In this document: piece after piece, positions 62,310-64,000 of the stretch
Numbering within the stretch: the first letter of the stretch is position 1
Layout of the letters: every line of letters begins with the position of its first letter
Origin: Ahniella affigens
Lineage (GTDB): Bacteria > Pseudomonadota > Gammaproteobacteria > Xanthomonadales > Ahniellaceae
Assembly (NCBI RefSeq): GCF_003015185.1
Contig: NZ_CP027860.1
Location: 4,805,001-4,869,000 of the forward strand
Length of the DNA: 64,000 bases
Direction: 5' to 3'
Made by a program: the position numbers and the translations under genes
Notes under the pieces: generated by a model
Told to the model about the DNA's origin: nothing
The model's database searches: none
What the model saw: the letters and a program-made list of their open reading frames with translations, nothing else

Positions 62310-62445
62310 CAGAGGTTGACGACATCACTTAAGGCAGAATCATGCCACAGCTTGTCAGGTTTGGTCTGGCAGGCTGGCAAGACTAGCGGCTGCCATGACT
62401 AGCGGCTGGCATCACACCGACTGGCATTACGAATGGAGCCCTTCC

Positions 62446-63177
62446 ATGTCCGAATCCGACAACCACTTTCCGATACTCGAACTGCGTCGATACGCCATGC
62501 AACCGGGCCAACGCGATGCCCTGGCTGACCCGTTCGATCATGAGTTCATTGCCGAGCTCGAGTCCTTGCCGATGCGGGTGATCGGCCAGTTTCGGGATGT
62601 TGACGACGCCGACCTCTGGGTCTGGATGCGCGCCTTTCGCAATCATCGGGAGCGCGCTGAATCGTTGACGTCGTTCTATACCAGTCCGTTCTGGTTGCAG
62701 CGCCGACAGCGTGTGAACGCTACCCTGATCAGCTCCGATGACGTGCATCTGCTGGTTCCGGCCTGGCCCGGTTCGGCCCTCGGACAGACTGGAACTGGTT
62801 GGCCCGTGGATCGCAGTCGTGCCGCCGAAGGTGCGCTTTATGTGCAGATCATGCCACTGCCCGAGCATCGGTCGATGCCCGATCTGCGCGCCGCTTGGGA
62901 ATCGCTCATGGCGGACCACCAAGCCCGGGCATGGGCTTGCTATGTCAGCGACAACGCACCGAATTCGTATCCACGTCTGCCCGTTCACGAAGGCCGCCAA
63001 GTGCTCGTGGTGTTTGCGCTGTTCGCAACGCTCGCGACCCTGGACCAGTGTTTGGCTGATGATCTCTCCGCGCATCTCTTCCACTGGGCAGGGGTGCCAG
63101 CCGAACGCACAGTGGTCGCCCCTTGGCAAGGCCGGCATCGCTTGCTGCCCACCGGCCGCTCGGCACTGCGTGCCTGA
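62446..63177 (+). CDS. NIPSNAP-family protein
   Basis: A 243-residue soluble protein of the NIPSNAP fold (dimeric alpha/beta-barrel, two repeats). The opening ILELRRYAMQPGQRDALADPFDHEF and RVIGQFRDVDDADLWVWMRAFRN are typical, as is the second half. NIPSNAPs are small proteins without a firm enzymatic role; bacterial forms are often controlled by neighbours. The start at 62446 has GGAG 8 nt upstream; the frame to 62395 is possible. It is divergent from the WYL regulator, which is its likely repressor or activator. Confidence 0.82.
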   Translation: MSESDNHFPILELRRYAMQPGQRDALADPFDHEFIAELESLPMRVIGQFRDVDDADLWVWMRAFRNHRERAESLTSFYTSPFWLQRRQRVNATLISSDDVHLLVPAWPGSALGQTGTGWPVDRSRAAEGALYVQIMPLPEHRSMPDLRAAWESLMADHQARAWACYVSDNAPNSYPRLPVHEGRQVLVVFALFATLATLDQCLADDLSAHLFHWAGVPAERTVVAPWQGRHRLLPTGRSALRA

Positions 63178-63200
63178 GTCCTGACTATCAAGGTAGCCGT

Positions 63201-63224
63201 GCCTGCATCTGCTCGGATGCAGGC
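63201..63224. other. Hairpin between convergent genes
   Basis: GCCTGCATC and GATGCAGGC pair around a 6-nt loop, between the ends of the NIPSNAP gene and the DUF1579 gene. It lacks a T run, so it is only a possible weak terminator. Confidence 0.4.
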
Positions 63225-63240
63225 GCAACGCGCGCAGCAC

Positions 63241-63864
63241 TCAGAACACCTGATGCCGTGTCCAGTGCATCTCCCAATCCATCTCCCAGGTTTGGCCACT
63301 GTCATTGGATGTGGCCTGATGCCACCGGCAGGAATTCGGCGTGATGCGGTCCCAGACGCTCCGATAGATACTGGTCTTGCCATCGACCGTCTCCGTCACG
63401 ATGAAGCTGCCAACGCCATCCTCGAAGCCGCCGGGCATGCCCGGTCCAACCACTACCCCTGCCTTCGCATTGACCCAGATGTCGTGCCAGATACCGGTCG
63501 CCGCTTCGAGCACGCGAAGACCCATGCCCGCGAAGTCCCGTGCCGGAATCCGAAGTTCTTCGACATGCACGCGCCCGCCCAGCAAGGACGTACACGTCGC
63601 CTCGCCCTCAAACTCGTCCCAACCGCCCGGGCTATCGGCCTTGCGCTTGCGATTCTTGATGCGCCATTCCCCACTCAGGAAATCGAACTGACCCGGGAGG
63701 CCTTTCGGAACATCGGCGGCGGATTTGGCTGGTGACGCGTTGGTCTCGGTCGCGTCATCTGCCGCTGCCTGTGCCGGCGTCGGGCCGATTGCAGCCAGTA
63801 CGGACAGGCCCAAAGCAGATTGCAGCAGATTGCGACGAGCGATTGTGGTTTCGGATTCGGACAT
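63241..63864 (-). CDS. DUF1579-family exported protein with Tat-like signal
   Basis: A 207-residue protein. The signal MSESETTIARRNLLQSALGL has a twin-arginine motif (ARRNLLQ) followed by a hydrophobic stretch and an AQAAA cleavage region, so export by TatABC is plausible. The mature part has the DUF1579 pattern FDFLSGEWRIKNRK, then AGMGLRVLEAATGIWHDIWVNA, SFIVTETVDGKTSIYRSVWDRI and a final WEMDWEMHWTRH. The function of this family is unknown. AGGAGA precedes the ATG at 63864. Confidence 0.8.
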   Translation of the reverse strand: MSESETTIARRNLLQSALGLSVLAAIGPTPAQAAADDATETNASPAKSAADVPKGLPGQFDFLSGEWRIKNRKRKADSPGGWDEFEGEATCTSLLGGRVHVEELRIPARDFAGMGLRVLEAATGIWHDIWVNAKAGVVVGPGMPGGFEDGVGSFIVTETVDGKTSIYRSVWDRITPNSCRWHQATSNDSGQTWEMDWEMHWTRHQVF

Positions 63865-64000
63865 GTTCAGTCTCCTGTTGGTGCCGACATTGAAACCGAC
63901 AAACCTGTCATCGCCTGTCAGGATTCCCTGCCGTCGTTTCACTCGCGAACCACTACACGGTTATTGGATTGTCGCCCATAAGATCAAATCGGCGTTTTCG

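Overview
The window reads as chromosomal DNA of a GC-rich gammaproteobacterium, most likely of the order Lysobacterales (Xanthomonadales). Pointers are a Clp/CRP-type regulator divergent from an E. coli-type speD, Coq7, a Gly/Gln-type two-subunit glycyl-tRNA synthetase, a type II secretion block, an H-NS-like protein with the C-terminal DNA-binding motif, and many short palindromic (REP/GTAG-type) repeats. No rRNA, tRNA, CRISPR, phage or insertion-sequence gene was recognised.

Layout. 1-7.3 kb: the 3' part of an iron-sulfur oxidase subunit coupled to coq7, then speD (-), clp, a GNAT enzyme and a ThrE-type exporter (+), an H-NS-like gene (-), a conserved protein of unknown role (+) and a small membrane protein (-). 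7.7-13.0 kb: proS (-), then a tight operon tatA-tatB-tatC-moxR-VWA. 13.3-21.1 kb: two TPR-bearing transmembrane Ser/Thr kinases, an ADYC-domain secreted protein, a secreted protein made of about 21 N-G pentapeptide-like repeats, and a divergent ECF sigma factor. This is the most unusual block. 21.1-26.4 kb: hemE, a SPOR protein and a WGR protein (-), gcvT and gcvH (+), queC and a MAPEG-like membrane protein (-). 26.6-31.7 kb: a 160-bp MITE-like element, a second ECF sigma factor, a very long secreted BNR/sortilin-like protein and a divergent M50 peptidase. 31.7-37.1 kb: a POTRA/Omp85-like outer-membrane protein (-), glyQ-glyS, and a DUF559 gene broken by one amber codon and bracketed by repeats. 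37.4-45.5 kb: an extracellular PHB-depolymerase-type esterase, a nucleotide-sugar-epimerase-like protein, gspC-gspD-gspE and a bacterioferritin-like protein. 45.7-49.2 kb: a TonB-dependent receptor, a 134-bp tandem REP-doublet array and a GNAT enzyme. 49.5-64 kb: a REC-REC-PAS-GGDEF-EAL protein coupled to sbcB, pdxJ followed by a third TPR kinase, a beta-propeller diguanylate cyclase, an APC permease, a WYL regulator divergent from a NIPSNAP-like protein, and a DUF1579 protein with a Tat-like signal.

How the parts may work together. Three eukaryotic-type kinases and two ECF factors of the kind known in Xanthomonas and Vibrio to be switched on by kinase phosphorylation suggest phospho-signalling to extracytoplasmic genes. 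Two cyclic-di-GMP enzymes and Clp (a cyclic-di-GMP-responsive regulator in Xanthomonas) suggest a second signalling layer that could reach the secretion genes. Export capacity is shown by TatABC, GspCDE and Omp85-like proteins, with plausible cargo (esterase, BNR protein, Tat-signal DUF1579 protein) in the same window. These functional links are inferred from gene content and were not tested.
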